64,000 nucleotides of DNA from Terfezia claveryi (GCA_015179025.1 WHUX01000044.1:1-64000), one strand, 5' to 3'. Shown: positions 54,455 through 64,000, counted from the first letter of the stretch. The notes: generated by a model from the sequence alone, not told the origin. A program made the numbers and translations.

Positions 54455-55891
54455 TGGGGCTGGGACACCCTTCTGAACTCGTAGTTGTTCTCGTTCTTCG
54501 TCATTTCTTGCTGCTTCCTTACAGGCTCCTGCATGGTGGCCAAACTCCCAACAATTCTAACACAGGATCTGTCTAAGGTTGCCTCCAGTTCCTTGTCAGT
54601 TACCCAAATTCCTAGGATTCCCTGGAGCTGGGTTTCCTGCATTTCCCAGATTACCACTCATGAGCTTTTTCTGGGATTCGACTAGTATTTTCTTTCGGCC
54701 TAAGGCCTCATCAAGCCTTCTCTGCAGTTCGGCCTTTTCTTGTTGGTATTTAGTAGCCTGTTGTCGGTGCCGCTTCGCTGATTGGTCGAGATCCTCGGTC
54801 GTGGGGTTAGTCGTGGGGTTAGTAGCAGAGCTGCCTACCTTGTACTTCTTCCGGTTATCCGTAAAAATCGGGTCTTCCCTTAGCTTGTGCTTTACCTCCA
54901 CTGTTCTAACCTTCTTCTTCATCTCCTCCCATGTCTCACTCCGAAACTCCCTGTTATCCTTCACATACAACTTCATTAGTGCTGGATCCAGGCCAGAAAC
55001 AAACATCTCAATCTGGTTATAGGGTGTCATGATAGTGGCCAACTGTGTTGCTGACACCTTATCCCTAATGTCCTCAAAGCAGGCCACATACTCATCAACT
55101 GGCTTCCCTTCTTGCTTGAGGATCTTCAGCTAGATAGCCACCAGCTGTGGTTTCATTTCTTCATCTCTGTCCCCATATTTCTCGTTCAGTCATTGTGTAA
55201 GCTATTGGTAAGTAGCTATATCGTCTTCCTCCTATTCTGCCAACCAAGACTGAGCTCCTATAAACTTCCGCCCATCTATTTCTTTGGCTGGTGGTGTGGT
55301 TGGATCCTTCAATATTGCCAGGAAGAGTTCTCGCTTCATTTCGTCGTCTATAGCTGCTCGGTTCTCTACTGATCCTGCATTATCATGCAGCATTACCATA
55401 GTTTCAAAGGATCTCTGAAACCTCTTGAACTTCGCAGTCCTATTAAACTCTTTGTTAATAATGGACGTAATGTATTGGGTTCGCAACTGTTCAGCCTGGG
55501 CAGCCATCTCGTCTTCTACCCACTTGTCTTCTACCTTCCTCAATTCTGGCTGAAACTCGGGCTGTTCGTGTTCTCGCTGCTCGTATTCTCGCAAGAATAT
55601 GGCTATTGTTGGATTCTCATAGAAAGCCTGTAGATATCATTGATATGTGGTCGAGTCCTGAGTCCACTCAAGGAAGAAGATTGGGGGTATAAGGCCTTGG
55701 TCGTTCTTTCCTTGGTTTGTGTACAACTCGGGATGTCGTTTGAGGTTCTCTGCTGATAACTCCAATATCACCTTCGGTAAAGTGATTGTAGTGAAGTTCT
55801 TTGATACAATCTTTCTAACAACTGCTCTCTCAGATGCCGGTAACCTGCTATACTCAAACTCAGTTTGCTTGCCGAAGTAGAAGAGCCTCAA
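54455..55891 (-). pseudogene. gypsy gag
   Basis: One frame, with stops near 55637, 55232, 55205, 55196, 55130, 54596 and 54563. It holds the capsid-like helical region (FKRFQRSFETM, IDGRKFIGAQSWL, YVACFEDIRDKVS, YNQIEMFVSGLDPALMKLYV), a coiled coil and one zinc knuckle (C-x2-C-x4-H-x4-C in NCWEFGHHAGAC, with a stop codon between its first two Cys). Confidence 0.8.
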
Positions 55892-56023
55892 CGCAGCCTT
55901 GGCCAGTACTCCGCAAGTACCAGGGTTGTTGCATAGGATACTACACTCCTCCTTGGAGTCTCAGTAGAACTGATCCAGTTTGTAGATACGGGTTCTCAGT
56001 AGTTGTTGTTGTTACTGCAGCCG

Positions 56024-56041
56024 CCTCGCATTGGGCTCCAA
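56024..56041 (-). other. Putative primer binding site
   Basis: Directly after the 5' LTR (one extra T) the minus strand reads TGGAGCCCAATGCGAGG. Starting with TGG fits pairing to a tRNA CCA end. The tRNA was not identified. Confidence 0.55.
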
Positions 56042-56295
56042 TGTTAAGCGGCAAAAGAAACCCTCACAAAAAACAGGGCTTTTGGCTTGTTGGTAGCTTG
56101 ACGGCGTGTAGTATTGTGTTCAGTTCAGTGTGACTCTTTTTTCTTCTCAGTGATCGTGTCAAGACTTGATAATGATTCTCCTAGCCAAGAGGGGCCTCTA
56201 TAACCTCCTCTTAGGCCTGACTAAGACTACGACTACGCTAGCTTATCTATCTAACAACTCGGAAAAACAACCCGGGCAAACATCGGCCCGTAACA
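56042..56295 (-). repeat. 5' LTR of the gypsy element
   Basis: 254 bp, same ends as the other LTR, three G-to-A differences. Equal length without indels points to a recent insertion of this copy. Confidence 0.95.
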
Positions 56296-56730
56296 CCAGC
56301 CGTGACTGTTTGTACGAGATGTGACCTGTCCGAGCCCAACCGGAATTCAACCGGACTTAACCTGGCGCACGCACCTGGTGGTGAGTCAACTGCTAGGTAA
56401 TGGAGATGACTGGGGTACTTCACTACGACGAGTTGCTGTCTCTGCACTTGCTCGGCTATCCGCCCCCAGGTGCATTTCGACCCCGAGAGGCCCCCACCAG
56501 GACTCGAAGGGAGGATAAGCGAGTGTAACAGTTGAGACTATCTATGCATGAAGTAGGCCCTGAGTGGCATTTCTCCCCTTCGCAGGAACCTCTTGGGACC
56601 CGGTCGGTTGGTTTTCAGGAACACCAGTAGCCAACTGCCTACTCGACGTGTATTGCACACATCGCACTCGCGCTTTTCATCTCTGCATAGGACGAGATTT
56701 CCCCGTCTTAGCATGCGAGGGGCTTGTACG
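56296..56730 (-). other. Unexplained insert in LINE ORF1, part 2
   Basis: The upstream half of the ~1.25-kb block described at 48673-49488, separated from it only by the LTR element. No domain recognised. Confidence 0.5.
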
Positions 56731-57533
56731 TTCCCTTCTTGGACTCCGGGGGTAGTACTATCTTTTCCCTTGATTTGACCACCTGTTTCTTGACTGATCC
56801 TGTCGCTGCCTCTGCATATGTGATTACTGGGGAGTGCTCAGTATTGGTGGAGACACTGTTAGTCGTCGGCTTTGTGCCGGGGTCGGAGGTGTAGTCTGTG
56901 TGCTTGTATCAGTTACAGGGGTTGGCGGTAGTGGTGGTGATGTGGGACTAATGGTGGGTGGAATAGGTGGGATACTGTTAACCCATGCTGCGCCCGTTAG
57001 GTTTAACTGTGTGGTGAAATCTTCAGCAGCACTTCAAAAAGCATCAAGGCGAAAGATCTCCTCGACGTCGGTATCTAAGAACGTCATAATTTCCCGTAAG
57101 CACCATACTGCTTTTACCGCGCCTGTCGGGCCCTCTCTTTCACGTTTTGCAATTTTTTCCACGAGTGACCAGGCTGCCTGTAGCATCGGATCTTTTTCCG
57201 GGACCTCGTCGGCGTAGCTTGTTGGTTCCTCGTCGTCGGTGGCCAACTGGGTGAAGGGGCTGTGGATGCCCGGTGACTGGCAGCCGAGTCTTGTGTGGTG
57301 GATGTACTTGATCCATCTTTCCCGGATTGTTCTTTCTCTTTCCCCTGTACGGCATCGTCGATTGGCTGTGGTTTGGTGTGAGAGTTATAATTTCCCTGAT
57401 TGGTGCCGACTTGGTGTGAGTGCTCTCGCGGAATCGTGGACCAATGCCCGTGAGAGGGAGATTTCAGTGAGAGCGAGGAAGAAGAAGAGCGAGGAAGAAG
57501 AAGAGCGAGGAAGAAGAAGAGCGAGGAAGACAC
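56731..57533 (-). pseudogene. LINE ORF1, N-terminal part
   Basis: The minus strand reads SYADEVPEKDPMLQAAWSL, then GAVKAVWCLREIMTFLDTD, then after a TGA near 57034 SAAEDF and a Pro/Thr-rich linker, to GKDSTTPGVQEG. This is a gag-like N-terminus of the Tad-type LINE, continued at 48672-48263. The plus-strand ORFs over it are shadows. Confidence 0.6.
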
Positions 57534-57535
57534 GA
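57475..57535. repeat. Purine microsatellite
   Basis: About four units of GAAGAAGAGCGAG with slight variation, in the 5' UTR of the second LINE. Confidence 0.8.
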
Positions 57536-57705
57536 AAAGCTTCAGAAGAGGGGGGAAGGGTCGCGATAGTTGTTCCCCCGAGGTCTGTGTAGATTTTCTT
57601 GATGTGGACAGCGAGGGCTATCTCGTGGTGCTATCCTCTTGTCTGTAGGTGCTCTGGTTGTTGAGATCCGACCAAGCGCTCGTCCTGTCAAGGTGGTTGT
57701 CGGTG

Positions 57706-58775
57706 CTGCTAGCCTTCGTCGCTGCCCTTATGCCTGCTGCTGTGGCCATCCTCCTGCTGCCTAGCGCCGACTCATAAGCTGCTTGTTTGTCTGCCTTCTC
57801 GTTCCCTGGGATGCCGATGTGGCTCCTGACCCAGCCTATTGCTGTTACTAGGGGTGCACGTCTGGCGAGTGCATCCTTGACTCCTCCGACTCCGCGCAGT
57901 GTTCTCAACCGGCCAGGCCGCCGACCAGGCCGCCTGAAGCCTGGCCTGGGGTGTGGGCCTGAAACCGCCTGGGGCGGCCCCAGCCTGACTTTCAGAAGGC
58001 CTGAATAGCCTGGACCGGCCCCAGGCTGGCCCAGGCTATTCAGGCCGTAAGCAGGCCGTCCAGGCTATTCAGGCTATTCAGGCTATTCAGGCCGTAGTCC
58101 AGGCTATTCAGGCCGTAGTCCAGGCTATTCAGGCCGTAGTCCAGGCTATTCAGGCCATGGTCCAGGCTATTCAGGCCGTAAGCAGGCCGTCCAGGCTATT
58201 CAGGCTATTCAGGCTATTCAGGCCGTAGTCCAGGCTATTCAGGCCGTAGTCCAGGCTATTCAGGCCATGGTCCAGGCTATTCAGGCCGCCTGGACCGGCC
58301 CAGGCCTTCCATCAGGCCGGCCTGAATAAGAAGACCCGGCCCCGGCCTGCCTTAGAGTGGCCCAGGCCGGCCTGGCCTGGCCTGTTGAGTCACCGTCCTT
58401 GAGCTTCCTCTCAATACCAGATCTGGGCGGTCCTCCTTTAGCTAAGTTTCGAAGAGCATGAAGACTTGCCTTGAATCGGTGAGGACGAGGAGTTTATTTA
58501 GGCGAGTGTTGAGGGCCAGTGCTAGTCCTGTTTCCTCTCCATCGGCTACTGTTGCTAAATTCCCTAGAAAGGCTCCCTGTGCTGTTTTGGGTGTTACAGC
58601 TGCCGCTGCCACCTCTCCATTCTTTCCACCAGTACCATCAGTGAATATCATTGACCACCCTTCCTCCGCTTTCTTGTCAAGCTCCTTTTGCCACTCCTTC
58701 TTGTTGCCGGACCTGAAGTTGTCTATTGGAATGAGTCAAAGGCTGCAAGTGGGGACTCGTCAAGTATCATCGAAC
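57706..58775 (-). pseudogene. Old LINE, proximal part of the RNase H domain, split by a minisatellite
   Basis: The minus strand gives SMIFTDGTGGKNGEVAAAAV, GEETGLALALN, LLVLTDSRQV, then (after a 1-nt shift) NLAKGGPPRSGIERKLKDG. After the satellite it gives LVTAIGWVRSHIGIPGNEKADKQA. These are the D-E-D-D positions of RNase H in order. The domain continues at 47739-47480 across the nested insertion. Confidence 0.8.
57904..58389. repeat. GC-rich minisatellite, 21-bp unit, with inverted ends
   Basis: Units beginning CAGGCTATTCAGGCC repeat about a dozen times and include two near-identical higher-order blocks (about 58051-58170 and 58191-58290). The array is bounded by CTCAACCGGCCAGGCC (57904-57919) and its inverse GGCCTGGCCTGTTGAG (58374-58389). 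It sits between two conserved RNase H motifs, so it was inserted or grew after the LINE arrived. Confidence 0.85.
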
Positions 58776-58789
58776 ATCGAATGAACACG

Positions 58790-59466
58790 CAGACGGTGAA
58801 CTACATGCAATGCTCCTAGCACTACGAAAAGAGAACTCAGACATGCTCGCCATCCTGTCAGATTCTCAAGCGGCGGTCCAGGCAGTCCGAAACCTAAGCC
58901 TAGGCTCACCCCCTCGGTCCAATATAGAAAAGGAGATCAAAGCCCTGCTAACTGACAACACACACAGGGACCTCAGGCTATCGTGGATCAGAGGACATTT
59001 AGGCATACAAGGCAATGAGAAAGCGGATCACACTGCCAGCTTCGAATCCCACTTAGGTGTCCTGACAGGCAAAGCCCGCACTACAACAGAAGGAGGCCTA
59101 CGAGCAGCCTCCAAGGCTACACGGAAATCAGCGAGAACAAGGGCAAGCTACGGCACAAGGAGAGCAGAATGGGACCGACACGCTCTATCAGCCTACACTT
59201 GGATGCGCACTAATCGAGGCCCACAGAAGAGCTGGCTTCATCATGTCAAGAAAGCGGAGTCCCCAGAATGTGCCTGCGGTCATCCATCAGAGTCAGGAGA
59301 ACACATCACATTCGCCTGCCCACGTTTCGGACGCATCAGAAGAATGCTCCTGGGAGGGAGAAGCAGTTGGGAGGAGCTCGACAAGCCGGAGTGGAGAAAA
59401 GAGGGGGAAGAAACATACGAGGCCACGGAGGCCTTTTTCAAGCTCTTATACCACGAGCTTACCTAG
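58790..59466 (+). pseudogene. LINE ORF2, RNase H and C-terminal zinc domain
   Basis: The open frame reads ELHAMLLALRKEN, AILSDSQAAVQAV, LSWIRGHLGIQGNEKADHTAS and then AYTWMRTNRGPQKSWL, CACGHPSESGEHITFACPRF, WEELDKPEWRKEGEETYEA and YHELT before TAG. RNase H after reverse transcriptase places it in the I/Tad1 group. Endonuclease, reverse transcriptase and the first RNase H motif are absent through 5' truncation. Of all copies here this is the best preserved. Confidence 0.9.
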
Positions 59467-59754
59467 GCACATTTCTTAGTTCAGTTTTTATTCCAATGTT
59501 ACTTTCGTCTCCATTTCTATCAGTCCATCTCCTTCTTAGTCCTTTTTAAGTTTATTAGCCCTTTTTCAGTCCATTCATCACCAGTCATTTATCAGTCAGG
59601 TCTCAGTCAGTTCGATGGTCATATTTGTATTTATCTCGCGCGGGTTTGGCAGATTAACTTGCCTCACCCTTGAATCCACCCGGGCTTCCGGTTGGCTCCT
59701 CATGGCCCCCCAACGGGGCCGCATAGGTAGTAACTAGTTTTAAAAAAAAAAAAA
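58790..59754 (+). mobile_element. 5'-truncated LINE with a 14-bp target duplication
   Basis: 965 bp: ORF2 C-terminus (58790-59466), the shared 3' UTR (GGCAGATTAACTTGCCTCAC, CCTCATGGCCCCC, GGGGCCGCATAGG) and poly(A). ATCGAATGAACACG lies at 58776-58789 and again at 59755-59768, the signature of target-primed reverse transcription. Confidence 0.95.
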
Positions 59755-59960
59755 ATCGAATGAACACGTTTTCTATCGTACGAAGAAACAGTTCTCTCTA
59801 TACAAGCACCTGTTTCTACAGTTACCCTACAATTGCTCTTTGCGCTTTCTTATCGAAGCGGGAATGTCATCGAGGTGATCAATGCCCTTAGCCTAAGATG
59901 CAGCGGACATAATAAGCGCCCCTCAGGTCAGGTGTATCCACGTCGCGGAAGAGGATACTA

Positions 59961-60589
59961 CCGTATTTATTCGCAAGTAAGACAGTACTACTCGGCAGGA
60001 CAGTACCAGTATATAAGACAAGGGTAAAACACCCTAATTTTGGCCGAGATATCCGGATCGTGTCGTGTATTAGACAGCAAATTTTTCTTATAGGACAGTA
60101 GTATAGTAATGTCTGTCGACGTTGACTGGGGCAGCCGGTTTCTTTCACTCATCACTATCACGTTCCAATGTCAATTCCGCTGGCATCTCGTGCTGGACCC
60201 AATGCGCAAACAACAAGCCAAAAACCTCGAGCAACCTCTGTATTGCGACTGCAGAAATCTGGCAACACAGAAGATGAAGGTTTCGACCTTGAGGTTTAGG
60301 ATGATGAGAAGGATGCAGATGGAAGTGATAATGAGCAGGGAAATTATATTACTGAAGAGGAGGCTGTTCAATATGCTACGATTACGCTTGGGGAGGAGAT
60401 TGTGTAACTAGATAGGGACCAATTTTACCGCTGTCGGTTGTTCCGGATTTTTTTTTTTTTTCCACGAAATTCTTTTATAAGACAGTACTCCGTGTTTAAG
60501 CTAGTATCGTATATAAGACAGTAAATTCAAAGCCCCTCCGACCGCCCGTTTGTAAATAAGACAGCATTCTTACTTGCGAATTAATACGG
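59961..60589 (+). mobile_element. Non-autonomous pogo/Fot1 element (629 bp)
   Basis: The left end CCGTATTTATTCGCAAGTAA and the inverted right end (ACTTGCGAATTAATACGG) are flanked by TA (59959-59960, 60590-60591). The interior has the AGGACAGTA/AAGACAGTA words, the TTTGGCCGAGATATCCGGAT subterminal block and the YITEEEAVQYATITLGEE-type protein end. It belongs to the same family as 17437-18308, in opposite orientation, with a larger deletion. Confidence 0.9.
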
Positions 60590-60654
60590 TATTTGGCAGA
60601 AAAAACCTTGTTTCAAGACCCCAACTCAAGTAAACGGTTAGAGGATTTGTATAG

Positions 60655-60835
60655 TCCTGGCCCCGGGCGGCGGCCCGGGCCGGCCTAGACCAGACAGAGC
60701 TCGGCCGGGACCTGGCCTGAAACATCAGGCCGGCGAACTGGGTAGCCGGGGCAGCCTGAATAGCCTGGACCGCCCGAATGGCCTGAACGGCCTGAATAGC
60801 CTGAGACGGCCCCGTTCCGCCCCTTTAAAGGTTTG
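60655..60835. repeat. GC-rich repeat related to the 57.9-kb minisatellite
   Basis: Contains GGCCTGAATAGCCTGGACC and GGCCTGAACGGCCTGAATAG, plus GGCCCGGGCCGGCC stretches, i.e. the same words as 57904-58389 but not as a regular array. Confidence 0.75.
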
Positions 60836-61106
60836 GTACTCTCACAGAACAACGAGAGCAATACCCCCCACCGCTCCTAACATAAGTGACTGCCGTGGCA
60901 ACCTTGGCCCACAAAACTATTGGCTTGGCCCACAATACCTAGGCCCACAACCCTCCTTCTTACCATCCTGTCTTACTTCCTTCGTATCCTTTCTTTCTTC
61001 CCTCTACCTACCCCAACCCCGCCTTACCTTCATCTTGTTGCGTCTAAATTCAATGCCGCGATCAGACAACTGAAGCCACTGCGACCACGCTGGCAAGAAC
61101 AACAAG

Positions 61107-61720
61107 ATGAGGTATGGGATTTCTTTCCTTCTCGCCTCCATGACCTTCGCATCCATGACTCTACCCCAACCCTGCCAGAGCGAAGACAGCCCTTACTTTC
61201 ATCTTGTTGCGTCCAAATTCAATTGCCCCCGCTGTTACCACTCCCACCATCACAGAAACGGCCCCCACAGTTACCATTACCACCACTCCCACCATTACAG
61301 AAACCGCTCCCGCTGTCACACTCACATCTTCCCTGACCTCCCCATCCCCTAGCTCCACAGAAGGGAGGGGCAATAAATCAATGGTCGGGGGATTTGGTGA
61401 GTTTTTCATGATGGATGAGAAGGTAACCGTGGGGCTATTGGTTCTCTTGGCTGTTGCCACTTTGGTTTGGTTGGTCAACCGGTGCATGGTAGTCGGCAAG
61501 GAGGAGAGGGTTATAAGGATGAATGTGGAGCTGGAGAAGCAGAAGGTTGGGGTGGAGAAGCAGAAGGTAGAAGGGGATATAGCGATAGAGAAGCAGAAGG
61601 TAAAGGGGGAGATAGAGGTAGCAAAGGACAAGATTGAAGCAGACAAAGGGGAAAACAGAAGTGGCAAAAGAGAAAATTGCTGCCAAGAAGCAAAGGGGTG
61701 GTGGGGAGAGGGATGGAAAC
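61107..61720 (+). CDS. Thr-rich, single-pass membrane, coiled-coil protein (model uncertain)
   Basis: The frame at 61204-61680 encodes a Thr/Pro-rich stretch with an imperfect repeat (PTITETAPTVT / PTITETAPAVT), a Gly/Met-rich spacer, one membrane segment (VTVGLLVLLAVATLVWLVN) and a charged coiled coil with repeats (EKQKVGVEKQKVEGDIAIEKQKV). Near 61645 a 1-nt shift to frame +1 gives a more natural continuation (KTEVAKEKIAAKKQRGGG). An in-frame ATG is not obvious: a GTATGG donor at 61110 and acceptors at 61178/61189 suggest an upstream exon. TTCATCTTGTTGCGTC is duplicated at 61030 and 61203. It may be the N-terminal part of the deaminase-like gene that follows. Function unknown. Confidence 0.4.
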
Positions 61721-61922
61721 GTGAGGAGAAGAAGGTGAATAGAACACGGTTCGTTTTTATAGCTTCTTGTTTATTGCTTTTCCTTGCTTGTTTTCTTTCA
61801 TAGCTTTCTGAATTGGTTTTATCCAGGTCTTTGCTTGCATTTTATTTTTGCTTTATTTTGTGGAGGAGGTTACAGATTGTGCTGGGAGTTTGTTTCCATA
61901 TAACTGAGTCTATTTTCAAACA

Positions 61923-62686
61923 GATGCTCAACCCTCCACTACCACTCCTTCCACGCAACCATCTTCACAACAAGCGATCACGGCACAAGAAGCTATTAAT
62001 GCATTAACTATCTTTGGTATCAGAAACAAATTAAAATCAACCCTCTTCGCTGGCCACCGGCATCTATTCTGCGGAGCTTACCACGCCGAGAGCATGCTTG
62101 GCACACTTTCCTATCTCTCCTACCACCCCCACTGTTTTACCCACGATCAAGATACACTGCTTATACGACGAACGGAAGAGGAGCTCTTGTTGTTCAAAAA
62201 CACATATGGGACAATTGGGGTCTCGAAGAGATGTTGTCCAGTGTGTACAAAGCTGCTTTCTCTTCTGTCTAAGCATAGCCAGAGGCAGATTCAGGCGATG
62301 ATGGGTGGATCTGGCAATCAGGGCATTCCAGTTTTACACCAGCCAGAGCTAAAAGGCTTGATTCTCATGGGAATATATACCCCACTGCCCTTCCGCCGTT
62401 TTTGCCCAAGGAGGTAGCTGAGGAATTAGTTCGATGGTTGGAAGGCTTGTTGAAGCAAGCAGTGAACAAGGTTGTCAAGAGGGAGAGGAGGGGGAGTAGT
62501 GGGAGTGCGGATTCGAAGGGGCAGAGCCCGGAGCCTGAGGAGTCAGAACGTGAGGAGTTGCCAGAGGTAAGAGTTGCGCCGAGGGGTAATACAGCTGCTG
62601 GAGGGGGTCCATGGAGGCATTGGACGGCTCAGGAGGTTGTGGAGGCAGAGGCTGCGGAGGAGGCAGAGTGGGTGGTAGAGGAGTAG
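61923..62686 (+). pseudogene. Second deaminase-like gene, one frameshift
   Basis: After an acceptor at 61922 (TTTCAAACAG) the frame reads Ser/Thr/Gln-rich, then ITAQEAINALTIFGIR, FCGAYHAESMLGTLSYL (the HAE motif), IGVSKRCCPVCTKLLSLL (CPVC), as in zinc-dependent deaminases of fungi. Near 62280-62300 the frame must shift by one base to continue as WQSGHSSFTPA, LDSHGNIYPTALPPFLPKEVAEELVRWLEG and a Glu-rich tail ending at TAG 62684. No intron of normal size explains the shift, so this is a pseudogene, a sequence error or an unusual splice. It is distinct from the gene at 39233-40823, with HAE instead of HCE. Confidence 0.6.
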
Positions 62687-64000
62687 CAAAACCGGTAACG
62701 GGATGGATACAGGGGCGGGGTTTTGTTGTGTGCTTGCCCCTTTTTACACTACTTTCTTTTTACCCCTCAGGGGGTAGAGAACTTTGAAGGACCTGATTTT
62801 AAATTGCTCTCGGAGCTGGGATGCTTACTAAATTCTAATTGGGACAAGAGAAGGGTCGGTGGAGATGATATGGGTCAGGCCGTTGCTTCTTCCATTGGCT
62901 TTAGTTTTTTTTTTTTTTTTATGTGTAGTAACTACACGTATATATCTAGTCTCGGCATAGCGGGGTACACATTTTGTAAGATTTTATGTAGCGAAGGATC
63001 GTGAAGAGAATTGCGTGTGTATATTCAAAGTAGAGAGAGCTATCTAGATATCGCTATAAGGCTTATTGCTTATGATCCTAGTACTCTAAAGAAAAAATCC
63101 CATAATCCAGCGACCGCTCTTTTATTCTTCTGCGATTTCGCCCGTTTTGCCATTTTCGGTCCCCCTGTCTTCAGGTTGTCTTTGCTCAATTTGCCATTCC
63201 CGAACTCATGCATATTCTCGTGATACTTTACCGGGTTTGTCCCACGTGAGAGTATTCTTACACAACAGTGGGCTTAGTGGTGGGTGAGCACTTGGTAGAT
63301 AATAAAAAATTACCTATATATTGCAATATCCACGCTTGCTATTTGCACGGTAGAATGGATTCTCAGCTACCAGTGGGTATAGAGAATTTGAATCTCGGTT
63401 GCATCTTTCTCTATCTTGCCATAGGCTGATGTTAGCGAACCCGCAGATGATCAAGATTTAAGTGATCCTTGAACGCATGCTGTGAATTACCCACGATTCC
63501 ATTTCTGTTATGCTACGCTTAGTAGGAGGTTCCACACAATTCACCGACATCAATTTCGAAAGACTGAACGAAAAGTCGTTCACAACAGCGAAAAGGCTTC
63601 CGATTTCGGCGAAAAGCGCATTCTATTCGGCTCGAGACTCTGAGCTCGAATATTTAATTCTTATAAGTTATCAATACAAACTACGAAATCCCCACGAGGG
63701 TAAAAACTTTGTTTACCTGGGCGATTGATTTCAGCGGATCCCTACGGCGCAACCGTGTCCAGTTTCGATTGGCCGGAAGCGAGGTAGCTTCTTCTAGGTT
63801 TGATTCGTTCGTTAAGGCTAGCGCTTCTGAGGCTCTGCAAGCCTTTTAGGCTTAGTAGAGTTCTGCTTTCCTCGAGATAGGAAGCCAGTTGGTTGCGCGC
63901 TTTCCGTATTAGGGCGTTCTATTTAGTATACCCTCAAAATACCAAAAATACCCCGGGTTTTTATTTATGGCTGGAGGAAAGGGAAAAGAGAGTTTACCGG
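62687..64000. other. Intergenic to window end
   Basis: No supported gene. ATG at 63976 opens MAGGKGKESLP, up to the window edge, which resembles the first residues of histone H2A-type proteins, but only about eight codons are visible. Confidence 0.35.

Larger units (their letters stand above)
49489..56295 (-). mobile_element. LTR retrotransposon (Ty3/gypsy), full length, inactivated
   Basis: Two 254-bp LTRs (49489-49742 and 56042-56295) begin TGTTAAGC and end GTAACA in plus orientation, and are flanked by CCAG on both sides (49485-49488, 56296-56299). The coding strand is minus: gag, protease, reverse transcriptase, RNase H, integrase, i.e. gypsy order. The LTRs differ at only three positions, all G/A, but the interior carries more than a dozen stops and several frameshifts. 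It lies inside the LINE at 47740-57705. Confidence 0.95.
47740..57705 (-). mobile_element. Second LINE, inserted in the old one; ORF1 present, ORF2 deleted
   Basis: Reading the minus strand: 5' UTR (57705-57540, with a GAAGAAGAGCGAG array), ORF1 N-part (57533-56731), an unexplained insert with the LTR element, ORF1 C-part (48672-48263: GVQILGIRWL, SSLVIYMKERINL, RTTVYDW), only the last codons of ORF2 (48026-48002, homologous to EATEAFFKL), 3' UTR and a 20-nt poly(A) at 47740-47759. CTGCTAGCCTTCG is duplicated at 47727-47739 and 57706-57718. Without reverse transcriptase it could only move using another LINE's enzyme. Confidence 0.8.

Noticed and set aside
56834..57592. Plus-strand ORFs in the LINE ORF1 region
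   Set aside because: They are antisense shadows of the minus-strand LINE protein.

Overview
The window is nuclear DNA from a filamentous ascomycete (Pezizomycotina). The evidence is short GT-AG introns of 48-79 bp with CTAAC/CTAAT-type branch sites, a dispersed 5S rRNA-like gene, a secreted necrosis-inducing (NLP) family gene, a fungus-specific 'geranylgeranyl pyrophosphate synthetase-like' protein, OTT_1508-like deaminases, and Fot1/pogo, Plavaka, chromovirus-type LTR and Tad-like LINE elements. The species cannot be told from the sequence. Genes are sparse and much of the window is transposon debris.

Layout. 1-303 is the 3' end of an acidic protein gene. 700-7072 is repeats, a decayed Plavaka/CACTA-like transposon (transposase 2389-6060, with foldback GGTCTC-rich DNA beside it) and a pogo remnant carrying a LINE insertion. 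9657-10320 encodes a small secreted protein. 14807-16038 encodes the conserved fungal protein. 17437-18308 is a non-autonomous pogo element and 18516-18996 a 5'-truncated LINE. 19497-20586 is a gene broken by three nonsense codons. 21385-22952 has no CpG at all and is next to a pogo transposase (22990-25239) that is open in one frame apart from seven stops. 25771-27780 is an intact three-exon gene with two local tandem duplications. 29768-30779 (minus) is the NLP gene. 36476-37198 is a single-exon disordered protein gene. 39233-40823 (minus) is an OTT_1508-like deaminase. 41356-42760 is a repeat interrupted by a probable solo LTR. 43695-43813 is a 5S-like gene. 45781-46329 (minus) is a broken nuclease-like gene. 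46780-59770 is a nested transposon graveyard. 59961-60589 is a second pogo MITE, and 61204-62686 holds a coiled-coil membrane ORF followed by a second deaminase-like gene.

The nested region can be read in layers. An old minus-strand LINE was split in its RNase H domain by a second minus-strand LINE (47740-57705), with a 13-bp target duplication. That LINE was in turn interrupted by an LTR retrotransposon (49489-56295). A 21-bp minisatellite also sits in the old RNase H domain, and a plus-strand LINE landed next to it with a 14-bp duplication.

A common theme is C-to-T decay: nearly every in-frame stop in the transposases, in the LTR element and in the 19.5-20.6 kb gene fits CGA-to-TGA or CAA/CAG-to-TAA/TAG. 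This suggests methylation-linked deamination or a RIP-like process. I did not find a complete, clearly new multi-gene system. The two deaminase-family genes, the nested structure and the CpG-free tract are the best leads.
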